Positions 1 to 10,078 of a stretch of DNA of 64,000 nt are shown here, piece after piece. How positions within the stretch are numbered: the stretch's first letter is position 1; each line of letters begins with the position of its first letter. The position numbers and the translations under genes are program-made. The notes below the pieces were generated by a model. The model was not told the DNA's origin, made no database searches, and saw only the letters and a list, made by a program, of their open reading frames with translations. The DNA comes from Blastobasis lacticolella (lineage: Eukaryota > Arthropoda > Insecta > Lepidoptera > Blastobasidae). The DNA lies in NCBI GenBank assembly GCA_905147135.1, contig LR990048.1, positions 17,158,563 to 17,222,562 on the forward strand. The letters run 5' to 3'.

Positions 1-330
1 GTCTGTGTGGCTCCCGCCTGTGTGGCTCCCGCCTGTGTGGCTCCCGCCTGTATGGCTCCCGCCTGTGTGGCTCCCGCCTGTGTGGCTCCCGCCTGTGTGG
101 CTCCCGCCTGTGTGGCTCCCGCCTGTGTGGCTCCCGCTTGTGTGGCTCCCGCCTGTGTGGCTCCCGCCTGTGTGGCATCCCGCCTGTTTGGCATTTCGCC
201 TGTGTGGCATAGTCTGTGTGACATTAAGTCTGTGTGGTATTTAGCCTGTGAGGCATTCTACCTGTATGGCATTTCGCCGGTGTGGCATTTTTATGTGTGG
301 CATTTTGCCTCTGTGAAATTTACCCGTGTG
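1..330. repeat. 15-bp minisatellite (gtgtggctcccgcct)n
   Basis: From base 5 the 15-bp unit gtgtggctcccgcct repeats about 12 times with only occasional changes (gtatgg at 50, cgctt at 135). From about 176 the unit drifts to forms such as tgtggcatttcgcc and becomes 14-16 bp. The array is open at the window edge, so its true length is unknown. Because 15 is a multiple of three, open frames run through it (VWLPP and CVAPA repeats); these are a by-product of the period, not evidence of a protein. Confidence 0.95.
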
Positions 331-560
331 TGACATCTTACCTGTATCGTGCTTTGGTAGACGTGACACAGGATATATGATGAATAAACTCATAGTTTGA
401 CGATTAGAGTGGCACTGACCAGAGTGACACCCAACCTGTGTGGCACCTAGTCTGTGTGGTATTTCGCTTGTGTGCAGGTCCAGTTGCGTGGCGGCCTGGT
501 TGCGTGGCGGCCCGACTGATGGCGTCCGTCGTGTGGTGGTTCGTCGCCTGTGTGTCATTT
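331..560. repeat. Decayed continuation of the 15-bp minisatellite
   Basis: Spaced remnants of the unit persist (gtgtgtgacatc, cctgtgtggcacc, gtctgtgtggtatttcgc, ggtggttcgtcgcctgtgtg) in otherwise unique sequence. This looks like the old, no longer homogenised shoulder of the array to the left. Confidence 0.7.
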
Positions 561-1276
561 CTCCTGTATGGTAACATTATTTATTCTTTTTAAATTAGGA
601 CGGCGCTGACGGATGACCAAAAATCATATGGCATTTAATGAAGGAGTGTTTCAATCCCACTCGAAGTAACATTGGGTCTTTTGCTGAGTACTGAAAATTT
701 GATGTAGGTATGTCACATATTTGTAGTGAATCTAAGTACCTACAGTAATGGACGTCGGGGACGATACGCGAGCTCTGTGATTGGGGCTTGTTTCCCACTC
801 AACAAGAGCATCAAGGGGAAAACACTGGTGACGATGATTAAACCTTCTTCATGGGTGGTAATTGTGATACGGTTCATAGTCTGGTGTTATACCTTGTCAC
901 GCCTCTCTAATGAACTGAAGTCGTAGCTGAATTTATGTCGGCAACTTATAAAGAATAATTTATGTACAAGATGATGTTGTTATCTCTCAATCTACAGAAG
1001 TTTAGTATGATAAATGATAATGGACGTATGTTTTATGTGAAGAATTGGTGGGTTAATGCAGTCGTGATAGATCCAGTCACATGATTCATGAGACTTATTT
1101 GGGTGATGTGTTGTGGTCAGAAGTGACCGAGTGAATATAGTACTGTGCTATGGTTTTCATGTTTCAGATTACACACGAGGACGTGTGTACAGCAGGACGG
1201 CCGTGACGGATCACGGTCAATAGTATGTACTCATGTGGTCAATAGTACGGACTCATGACGATGAAAACGGAAGTGG
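561..1276. other. No recognisable feature
   Basis: AT-rich sequence with only short frames on both strands. I see no coding signature, terminal repeats or tandem structure here. Confidence 0.5.
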
Positions 1277-1280
1277 GAGT

Positions 1281-1294
1281 GCGCCCTCTGGTGG
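1281..1294 (-). promoter_or_regulatory. Candidate CTCF binding site
   Basis: The minus strand reads CCACCAGAGGGCGC, which fits the conserved core of the CTCF motif (CCAnnAGrkGGCGC) shared by vertebrates and insects. It lies at the left edge of a short GC-rich patch (about 1260-1380) in AT-rich DNA. A single motif match is weak proof of binding. Confidence 0.4.
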
Positions 1295-3270
1295 GGCGTG
1301 CTGACAGAGTCTCGACGGCACGACTCGGGCCGAGTGGCGGCCATTCTTGGCGCGACCGCCGCCGAGGAGTGACGCGTCTTGAAACTGTCTCCACATTTCA
1401 TTTGTTTACGTTTGAAGTTCGTTAATAGAAAGTGTTATTTACGTTTAAAAATAAAGTAATTTTAAAATTACCTTTGAAATAAGAAAGTAAATTACCTCAA
1501 CTGCCTACATTTGTAATACCGCTGTGAATTCTAGTGAAATTATAAGTGATGTGCAAAAATGAAATGGAATAAATACAGTGGAGTAAATGTGAACCTTTTC
1601 TTTAATTTATCTGGACGAATACGACCTAATACTGATATCACCACCCTGATGACAGTGATCCTGATACACCCCTTTCCTTCACGCGACGACATATATAACT
1701 TAATATTAGGAGGAAGGTTATTCATGAATTGTTGTTTTCAGTTATTTTATTTGTTGTTTGGTTGGATTGTGGGTTTATATTTTTGTGATTACCTTCTTTT
1801 GAAATTTAAGAAAATAGGGTAACTGCAAGTTTCTGATCTGAAATATCTGTTCGTTTATGTGTGTTACTGCGTAGATTAAAAACAAAAATTCACTACACGC
1901 AGTTTAAATTACATTACGAGTAAAATAATTGATTCACATTACAATGAAAAATAAGTATCAAGTCGACTTATTCTTGATCCGCCAGTATTTTAAGGATAAT
2001 AAGGCATTCTGCCTCAACTGACTTGTAATCAAAATCAGTAAAAAGAATAATGGCCATGGCACACCTAACTTTGATAGAAGTTACTGCGCTCTTTAAGCGA
2101 ATTCTATAAATGTGGAGCACTTTAACAGACACAGATATATTTTTTTCTAAATCAATGTAGACTGTAAGGGCGCCATAGTTTATTCTCGATAATCACTTTT
2201 CTTTTTAGTAAGTTTAATATGGCTGATAAGCGGAACTGCCAAGAGGATAAGACACCTCGGTTTTATTACAGATCCCGCACAAAAGGATAAGTACTGTCGC
2301 TACGAATAGTCGAAGTTTGGGTCATTCATAATTTTTTTTGTGTCTTGTTGGGCACGGACAGACCAACGTTTTGTGGTTCTCCTAAACCTCTACTATCGCT
2401 TCAAATAGGGATCGTTCTCGTATTTGATGACGTAGGATACCCTACTGTAACAGTCTGACCCTTAAACCAAAATATTTCACGCGAAAAATATCCCACAAAT
2501 ATGTACTTCGAGTTCGGGAGTCGATACCTTTTTTAAAATAGATTATAGGATCAAGTTATAATTAAACGGCTTTGTTCAAAACTGATCGATCACTGACGAG
2601 TTGCGAGAGATTCGTAAATATTTTGTTAGTTGGTGTCCATAGGGCGAATCTTTCATATCTGTTCTGCAACTAACGCCATCTGTAGATTTCGATAGATACG
2701 ATTTGACGAGGTCGCTCAATATCACGTTAACAACGTCATCTATGTGCGGAGTATAGTAACTGCTATACAGTTCTCTCATGTTTGAAATGTGTTTATTTAT
2801 TATTTGAGTGTTCTAAAATTATCTTTGTTTTAATACTTATAGGTTTAAATATCTATAGGGTTGTTGAAATCAAAAGAAATCATGTCAGTGTGTATGGCTG
2901 TATGAATATAATTTGTGGCCACAAAGCTTAGAGAAAGAAAAAAGTAAGCATGAGGCCTACCTCCTAAGGTGGGGTGGATTGATAGGCAAGGTCGAGTCGA
3001 CACGAACCGTCGGGTTCCGTAGCTGTCTTTCACTATCCATAATTTAAAAGACGAGTAGTTTATGCTGTATTTAAAACATATTTTAGGACAGTAATTGCAT
3101 CTAATTTCGATGTCATTCAATAGGTACCGATTAAAGGAATGACTGGTTATCAAATGGGTACGTCGCGAGTAAGATTTGATGATTGAGGGGTTTTCATGTT
3201 TCGCTGAAGGAACCCTGCAGGGTGGCGTGATCGCTGTGTTGTTTTTGTTCTCGAAAGATCGACAGATTTT
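1295..3270. other. GC-rich patch followed by unassigned AT-rich DNA
   Basis: Bases 1295-1380 are GC-rich and could be a promoter-like patch, but no gene follows that I can recognise. The rest is AT-rich. A short motif at 2158-2177 (tagactgtaagggcgccata) recurs at 7677-7696 in inverse orientation and at 47495-47514, so part of this stretch is an old dispersed repeat. Confidence 0.4.
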
Positions 3271-3280
3271 TGGAATCGAT

Positions 3281-4225
3281 ATATAAGGGAGTGGAAGGTT
3301 CGATGGGGGCTTTTTCTCTGTTCAACAGTCGACGAAGGCGGACGTCCGGGCTTCTACTCGATACATTTGGGGATTTTCCACTCAAGCTTTAGCTTTGGGG
3401 CAGTAGAAGACGAGAAAGAAGAACAATCGGGATTATTTTTTAACGGGTCTTTGAGTTAGATTCAGTGAAGTACAAAACCAGGTATGTTAGTGTTCTAGAA
3501 CAGTGATGAATAATACTAATTGTTTGTTTTTGTTTCAGGGACCCCTTGGCAAGGCATTGCACACTGCCCTTGCTTATGCTTTCAGGTCCTACTAAGGTTG
3601 AAGACCTTAGGCCGTTTGATTCGGACAGCAAATGGCTGGATGTTACATAATATTCCATTATTAACCTTTTGTTCCGATTGGAATTAAGTAATTGTCTAGT
3701 ATCTTTCTCTGGAATTTTTGTGTGACATTCATAGATCGTCTGACTTGGAATTTAGGCACTACGAAAGGATCTGGGATTCGTCAAGTGTTTCCACGCATGG
3801 TTGCAAGGCCCTCGCCTTCGCTTCCCAACAGTAAGCCCCGTAGTGCCGAGGTTCCGAGGTCTTGTCACACAATGTATTCGGCATGTCCCCAGGCAGTATC
3901 ATGTCGGATATTCTTAGGAATAGGTACAACTTCTGGCTACACTGGTCAGACCCACCACTGACTGGCCCAGGAGACGATAGGGAATACCTTAGTACTTGGT
4001 TGAGCGATCTCGGTCGCTATTCCAGTGCTGAAAGTTAGGTTTAGCTAGTCTTTAATTTAGATATGCATAGGACTTATGTATGGGACACTTACATCACACT
4101 TACACAGTAAACGGGGAATTTATTTGCACAAGGATATGCTTAGGCTTCGTCTACTGGGATAAAGAAAGGGGTAGGCCCAAAAGTAGTTCGCTTAGGTTAT
4201 CTTTTAAATAAACAAAAATCGACTC
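3281..4225 (+). other. Possible small transcription unit with a 57-bp intron
   Basis: A TATA-like string (tatataaggg, about 3281-3290) is followed by an ATG at about 3302 that opens a frame of some 29 codons (starting MGAFSLFNSRRRRTSG). At 3481 there is a strong donor (CCAG/GTATGT). A branch-like TACTAAT and a long pyrimidine run then lead to TTTGTTTCAG/GG ending at 3538. An AATAAA occurs near 4206. Order and spacing fit a short insect intron of about 57 bp, but no exon shows recognisable coding homology. It could be a noncoding RNA, an LTR leader or coincidence. Confidence 0.25.
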
Positions 4226-4380
4226 ATCAAGTATTGTAGGAATTTAGGCGCAGATTAATATATTCATATATCGTTATATATCCACTAAATAATCATTAAA
4301 TCTGTAAAATAATACGGAATTCCTAAAGAGTTATGGTTTCGGAGAATTTTATGAAATACGACTGATCTAATAGTGGTAGC

Positions 4381-4485
4381 ATATTTCGCCGCGCGTTCAA
4401 TAGTTAAAGTTGCTTGTCTAGAGAGCGTTCGACTTTACCGCGGAGTCAACCGACGGTCCCGGGTTCGATCCTCAGAGCGAAATAT
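4381..4485 (+). pseudogene. tRNA-like remnant with complementary ends
   Basis: A box-B-like string (ggtcccgggttcgatcc) sits near the 3' side. A possible anticodon stem (gact/agtc) lies upstream. The outer ends, atatttcgc and gcgaaatat, are perfectly complementary over 9 bp. At 105 bp it is too long for a plain tRNA, and the A box is poor. It is probably a SINE head or decayed tRNA pseudogene of a different family from the other SINEs here. Confidence 0.4.
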
Positions 4486-4489
4486 CATA

Positions 4490-5334
4490 AGTTTTAAAAA
4501 TGGTTTTTCTTAATTACCTTTTATGAAATATCAGCCGCGTCACATTTAATACGGTTATTAATTATCGTTTATACGTACTTCAATCTTAGGTTGTCCTTAC
4601 TAAATTATCTAAAAGTAACGCGGTAGACGGCTTCTGTTTTGTACTAAGTACAGTTATTATACTCTATTATTTGAAAAGGATTGAAACAATTACCGTATAA
4701 ATCAATGTAATAAAGGAATAGATTTGAGAGAGATAGAGAGAGAGATGAGCGAGAGTGAGTGCGTTAGATGTACTAAAGATTTTCTAGTCCGAACGGATTT
4801 AGGGGCGAGAAATGAATATCATACATTCCTTCGTTGTCAATCAGTATGTACCTACGTGAGAAAGACAGAGCGTGCGTTTTTGGTCTATAGTATGGACGAT
4901 GTTAGTGAGTATGTTATGTGTGTATGAGTGCGTGTCAGTATTAGTATGAGCGCGAATGTTAGTTGCCTTTAAGTAAATTAATAAAGTTGTAGGCCATTAT
5001 TTGTATTAAAACAAGTAGGCTATTAGGAGTTGATGTGTTCTCACATCTTGAGAATAAATTTATAACGAGCATTTATTAATTCGCTATTTTGAACGTTTAG
5101 GGCTGTTTGGAATGAAATACTTTAGAAGTGGGATGACTTCATTGAGCATTGTAATTTGGATTTTAAATCCTTAAATTATTTTCTTTATAACTTTAATGTG
5201 TAGATATTACTTTAAAGATATTTATTAGAGATGGCATGGAACATGATTTTGATAAAATAATATTTAGTATCCTTCTATCGGGTAGCATACGTGACAGATC
5301 GGGTTTTATGATTGGGGTCCTGTTGGAACACCAG
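4490..5334. other. Unassigned AT-rich DNA
   Basis: Contains a purine-rich GA run near 4725-4755 (gagagagatagagagagag) and several short open frames. No domain or terminal structure is visible. Confidence 0.45.
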
Positions 5335-5890
5335 TATTTTAGGGCTTAGTCCGCGCAATCCATTTATGGGTGAGTTGGTGTTATGGTGATGTGGAGAGAT
5401 TACGGTCTTGAGATATCATTATAGCAGCTAACCTATCTGAATCTAAGGTATGTTGCGAAAACGTCCTAAAATCAGTCTTTTCTCTTCTAAATCATCTTAG
5501 AGCTTAGTCCGCGCAAGTCAATTTTTGGGCGAGTTGGTGTTATCGCGATGTTAATAGATTGCGGTCTTGAGACATCTGGATAGCAGCTGACCAGTCTAAA
5601 CCTAATGCATGTTGCGAAAAGGTTCTAAAATGTATTGGCAAAGCTGGAGTCCGCATAGACAAACTTTTGGGTGTACCGTTGTTATCGTGATATTGAGGGA
5701 CTTCGGTCTTAAGATGTCCGGATGGCAGTCTGTCAATCCAAATGTATTGCACATAGCGAAAACAGCGATGTTAATGTTTGTTTGTTGTTTTGATGTTGAG
5801 GAAGCTCGCTTCCAATATAACGAGATAGCAGTTAGTCTTTCTGAATCCCATGGTTTTTGCAAAACCTTTCTAGAACTTAGTGGTGTGCCG
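5335..5890. repeat. Degenerate tandem repeat, unit about 130-165 bp
   Basis: At least three and probably four diverged units. Each carries, in order, 'cttagtccgcgca', 'gagttggtgttat', 'cggtcttgagat', 'tagcagctaacc/gaccagtct' and 'gttgcgaaaa..gt.ctaaaat'. Unit starts are near 5344, 5512 and 5649, with a weaker unit after about 5770. Open frames on both strands here are explained by the repetition. The class is unknown. Confidence 0.75.
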
Positions 5891-7196
5891 ATGGGACAAC
5901 TTTAATACGACCAAATCTGTACGTTGGGATTGCTTAGGACCAATGAATAAAGTTCATTGTTATTTACTTTCATAACTAGATGGTTCAACAGTATACAGAC
6001 CCCTGATACAGTTGTAACACCAATAATATTCTATAACTAGAAACAAACTTTGGAGCTACTTTTCTATACCAATTGGAGTCCAGCATTTGAAATATTTATT
6101 GAGAGTACCTGAAGTTACAGGCCTCAATTACCAGTTGTTTATTACAATATTAGTTATTTTTATAACTAATTTAAATTAGCCTTGAGCTATTTATCGATAT
6201 TGAAGATATCTATCATTTGTACAACTTACTTACTTGGGAGATTTATATGAAGAACTTGATGTTATACATCGAATGCATTTGGGATTACCAATTGAAATCA
6301 TAATTATGTTCGCCTGCTGTTTTTACATTAATTCAAGGATTGAGTTTTGTACCCGTGAGATGTTTGGCTGTGTGAGAAGTTGGCCGCTTCGTTCCTCACA
6401 TGTAGGTTCCATTTCCGGAGCGGTGGTAGCCTAAAATATACCTGCACTACCTTACGGACTGACCTATGGGACTCTATCTCTTTCCCTTTAATTATTACTA
6501 AAATATTGTGGCTTTAGCCATTTGGAACAACACCATGGTTCTCTGGAACTTATCCATCACTGGATTTTGAAGAAATATTACAAACTGAAAACTTTATTAT
6601 GCATAATCTGCATTTGTGTATGGAGCACTCTCTCCAGGGCTAACTGCCGATTCTATACTATTCTACCTATACTATATCTGTGCTGCTGAATTCGGGCCCT
6701 TTATTGTTGTCGAAGGAACACTGTTGTAGTCCGCCTTTGTATGCTTATGGGGTATCCAAATCTACATCGTCGAGTCTATTGGACCCTGCATACGCGATTG
6801 ACTCAACCTGTGGTGTATCCTAAGACTTGTCATTATGCTCATGAGTAAGCTCTGGTACATGATATACGTTTCACAACAAGAAGATGTGGAGAGACCTGGA
6901 GCAAGCTACATGCTTTATTGAATTAATCACACCTACAATTATTATATGGATATGATCCACAGGCATTGGTTGTTGTTGTTGTGCCCTCTTACATTATATA
7001 TTATGAAATACTAATTGACTTGACAAAGACCTAGAATCTTGTGCCATCTCTTAAATAAAATATCAGGGTAGGATGAGGATGTCTCTGGTTGACTCATATA
7101 GTAAGCTGCGGAGTGAAGCATGGGCTACGAGTAGCGAAGTTCATGCTGGAGTCAGTTATCTGGCTTTGGAGCAGCTTACCCCTCCTCTAATGAGGG
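5891..7196. other. Unassigned DNA
   Basis: Mostly AT-rich with frames under 70 codons. I see no repeat unit, tRNA-like box or conserved domain. Confidence 0.4.
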
Positions 7197-7197
7197 G

Positions 7198-7365
7198 GGC
7201 CCTGTTTGCTTCTCTTGGACATAATATCTGTTTATTTTTCCTTACACATAATATCTGTTTGTTTCCCTTGGACATAATACCTGTTTATTTTTCCTTACAC
7301 ATAATATCTGTTTGTTTCCCTTGGACATAATATCTGTTTGTTTCCCTTAGACCTAATATATGAAT
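7198..7365. repeat. 26/27-bp tandem repeat, about 5.5 copies
   Basis: Two alternating versions of a unit of 26-27 bp: one starts ttggacataatatctgttt and the other ttacacataatatctgttt. They are followed by either atttttcc or gtttccc. The alternation gives a 53-bp higher-order period. An open frame through it is a product of the repeat. Confidence 0.9.
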
Positions 7366-9002
7366 CTGATTTTAAATTTAGCTATAAAACTCTTGGCAAA
7401 TTAATCTCTAGTATAATTATCTCTTGTATTTATTTAATTATATAATTTCATACCTGTTTATACTTCTCCACTCTAAAAGCATCGGGGTTACTAACATCAT
7501 AACGTAGAGTTCCATAGACGATCACAAATGGCCTTATTTAGTTTAAAACGTCGATAATAGATTTTATAGTCTTACGGTTTATAAATGGTAGTTTTAGAGC
7601 TTAGGTTTCAGTGTGAATGAGCGTGTGTGTGAAAGTATGAGAGAGTCTGTTTTGCTGAGAGGGCGAACGTTACACTACGGCGCCCTCACAGTCTAATACG
7701 GTAGACATATATTTAATTTGTCAGTTACTACAATTATATCAAACAATAAGTTGTAACAATATCAACAATTATAGGTATAACATGCTAAAGCTACGGTGAA
7801 TATTGTAGTGTCATGCCAAATTATAACTCAGCTTAACATAAATTAAATTGGTTTTAGAATCTTCGAGAAATTTTGTTTGTGGGTAAACTTTAAGAAACAA
7901 AACAACAGAAACGAAAATTGCCTCCATTTAAGCCATTGGTCTGACCCAATTATAACAGAAGCCATTAGCCACAAAAAATGCCGGCCAAAAATAACAATCA
8001 ACACTAAAACCCTGGCATATTAGGGAGTCATAACTCCCGAGCGCCTTTGTTTGAGCGCCGCTATCTCCTACATTTGTCCGCGTTGCCGCCGTCGAACAAA
8101 GGGAGGTTTCCACGCGAGAAATAAAATTGAAAACAGACAAATAAAATGGGTTTCAGACTACTTTCGTGTTGCGAAATGGGCCTTTGTTGTTTAGGAATGA
8201 CAGGTCTTTTTATTCTGCCTCCGCGGTTTGGGCGACCTTTATGACAAGGCCTCTGTTGCCTTGGTCGACCGCTGGCTTAAATTCGGTGTTATTTCTTACT
8301 ATATAATGGGCACAATTGCCTATTTTAAGAAATGTTCACGAAGTATTTTTTTCAAAACGATCAAGTTGTCATGGTCTGCCTATAATAGTTTAGCGTTAAA
8401 CTTCAACCTCCTTTGTTCTCAATTTGTGAATAAGGTTACAAAAATGTTGTTGATTTTTGTAGGGTTAACTCTATGCTTCTAGAGAAAATCACCGCGTTTT
8501 CGCAAGTCTTGTAAGCAAGCAATAGAATGAAATTCGAATATGAAATTAAAAATTTAATTTTATCGATTTACTAGCGCCCCTCTCCGGCTTAACAATCCTG
8601 AAAACTGCATAAAAATCCGTTCATTAGTTTTTAAGTTTATTCCGAACAGATAGAAAAACGCAGCGTGGATTTAGTTTTATAATATGTAGCAATGTAGTCA
8701 CGATCGCTACCAAGTTTTTTCTTCATACTGTGATCATCATAACCATCATGCGAGTATGCTTTGCAAGTTAGATTCTCAGGCCAACCGAGGCATAAAGAGG
8801 GTTATTATAAGTTTAAAGTGCCAGCTTCTGTGTATCTGTATGCCTGCCAGCTCCCGAACCAATAAATCGATACTTACGTAAACACAACATATTTCATTCC
8901 ACTTGTTCAAACAACCCTCTGTTTGCATGATTATTTCATTATAGATCTGTATGCTTGTAACATAGACGGACATGCTGGGACCATGCAGGAATTGGTTTAG
9001 AC
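7366..9002. other. Unassigned AT-rich DNA with scattered old repeats
   Basis: The motif tacggcgccctcacagtcta at 7677-7696 is the inverse of copies at 2.16 and 47.5 kb. Around 8570-8690 the text 'aaaatccgttcattagttttta' resembles a very common lepidopteran repeat also seen near 38.8, 41.2 and 43.3 kb. Nothing coding is recognisable. Confidence 0.4.
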
Positions 9003-9650
9003 CAGGGATTCCCAAAATGAGGTACGCAAACCCCTAGGGGGTCGCCATTCAACGGTTCGCGATAAGATTTACGTAATGTGTGTGATGGCGTAAAGCGTTG
9101 AATTTACTTTTACCCTTTCATAGCAAATGTTATGGGGTTTATTATCACGGTTAGTATTATTTTTACCTCGATATTACGACGCAGTTGCATGCGTCATGGT
9201 CACGAGTAGACTGGTGAAGTGTGAAGTTGCTCCTAAGGGCAGACATATCTGTCCACCCTCATTCGGATTCAACGATTACCCACACTTCGAATTCTCGAAC
9301 CACTACAATTGTTTGTCGCTTGATTCTGACGACACACGAAACTTACTATGCCCTTACGCGGAACTAAAGTCAAACTATTTTTATGAAAGTGTAGTTAATA
9401 ACCACGAAAGTCGTATAGCCTATATAACTTTTACCCTTCGATACAACATACTTATGTGAGAGTGGGTTTTGTCACCTGGTAAAATTGATATCATTTGCGA
9501 CATGAAATAAGCCCACTCATTAAAAAATATTTTTAGGTACTGTATTTGTTGCCTTTTATTGAAATAAACAGGATATTTTATTATTTCCTTTAAAGGGGGG
9601 TGTAATGGGTTCGCTGTCACTTGAAAACTTCATAAGTTTGAGAACCCCTG
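9003..9650 (+). mobile_element. Non-autonomous hAT-like DNA transposon
   Basis: The left end CAGGGATTCCCAAAATGAGG and the right end, read inward on the minus strand as CAGGGGTTCTCAAACTTATG, match the well-known hAT terminal inverted repeat type (CAGnGGTTCTCAAAC). The 8-bp flanks (gtttagac and cttaaaac) agree at 5 of 8 positions, so the target duplication is degraded. No transposase domain (zinc finger or C-terminal dimerisation region) is visible inside. A 110-codon frame at 9127-9459 has no recognisable motif. An internal segment (about 9170-9430) has a second diverged copy at 22195-22395. Confidence 0.7.
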
Positions 9651-10036
9651 CTTAAAACGGATAGATTCAAATTGCTCTGCATTGAATACACTGATAGGAA
9701 AGCAGAGTACTCGTCCCCTATTAAATTCGTGTTCACTGTGTACCTATCCTATGTACTCAATGCGTCAACGTAAAGGCTGTTTGGTTGGACAAATTGGTCC
9801 TTGCTTGGACAGAGTCAAAGCTAGTGGCGATTGGACTATCCTAAACAGATTGTTAAATCTTACACGCAGTGGACTCAAAATAATGACTTTTACATGACAA
9901 CAAACAACCTTGACTTTAGACAAGTCGCGGACAACTCTCAAACGTAAATTCTGAAGCCAAAACTGTGGTATATTGATATATCTCAAAATTCATTACCCTT
10001 AGGAGAGAGAATGACTTCCATCCAGGCTTCGGTATC

Positions 10037-10078
10037 GTTTATTTTATGGAATATTGCCCAATATTCCATAAAATAAAC
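10037..10078. repeat. Perfect 20-bp hairpin over the ORF1 start codon
   Basis: Arms gtttattttatggaatattg and its exact reverse complement are separated by only two bases. The first ATG of the ORF1 frame (10046) lies inside the left arm. In RNA the start would be buried in a strong stem. It may instead mark a 5' junction created by template switching. Confidence 0.9.

Noticed and set aside
5..333. Open frames coding (VWLPP)n and (CVAPA)n
   Set aside because: They are forced by a 15-bp tandem repeat, which keeps frames open. There is no other coding sign.
3692..3961. 89-codon frame as a protein gene
   Set aside because: No ATG start at this position, no recognised motif, and it reads through low-information sequence. 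It is kept only as part of a possible transcription unit.
9127..9459. 110-codon frame as a gene
   Set aside because: It lies inside a hAT-like element, has no recognisable motif, and a diverged copy at 22.2 kb does not keep it convincingly open.
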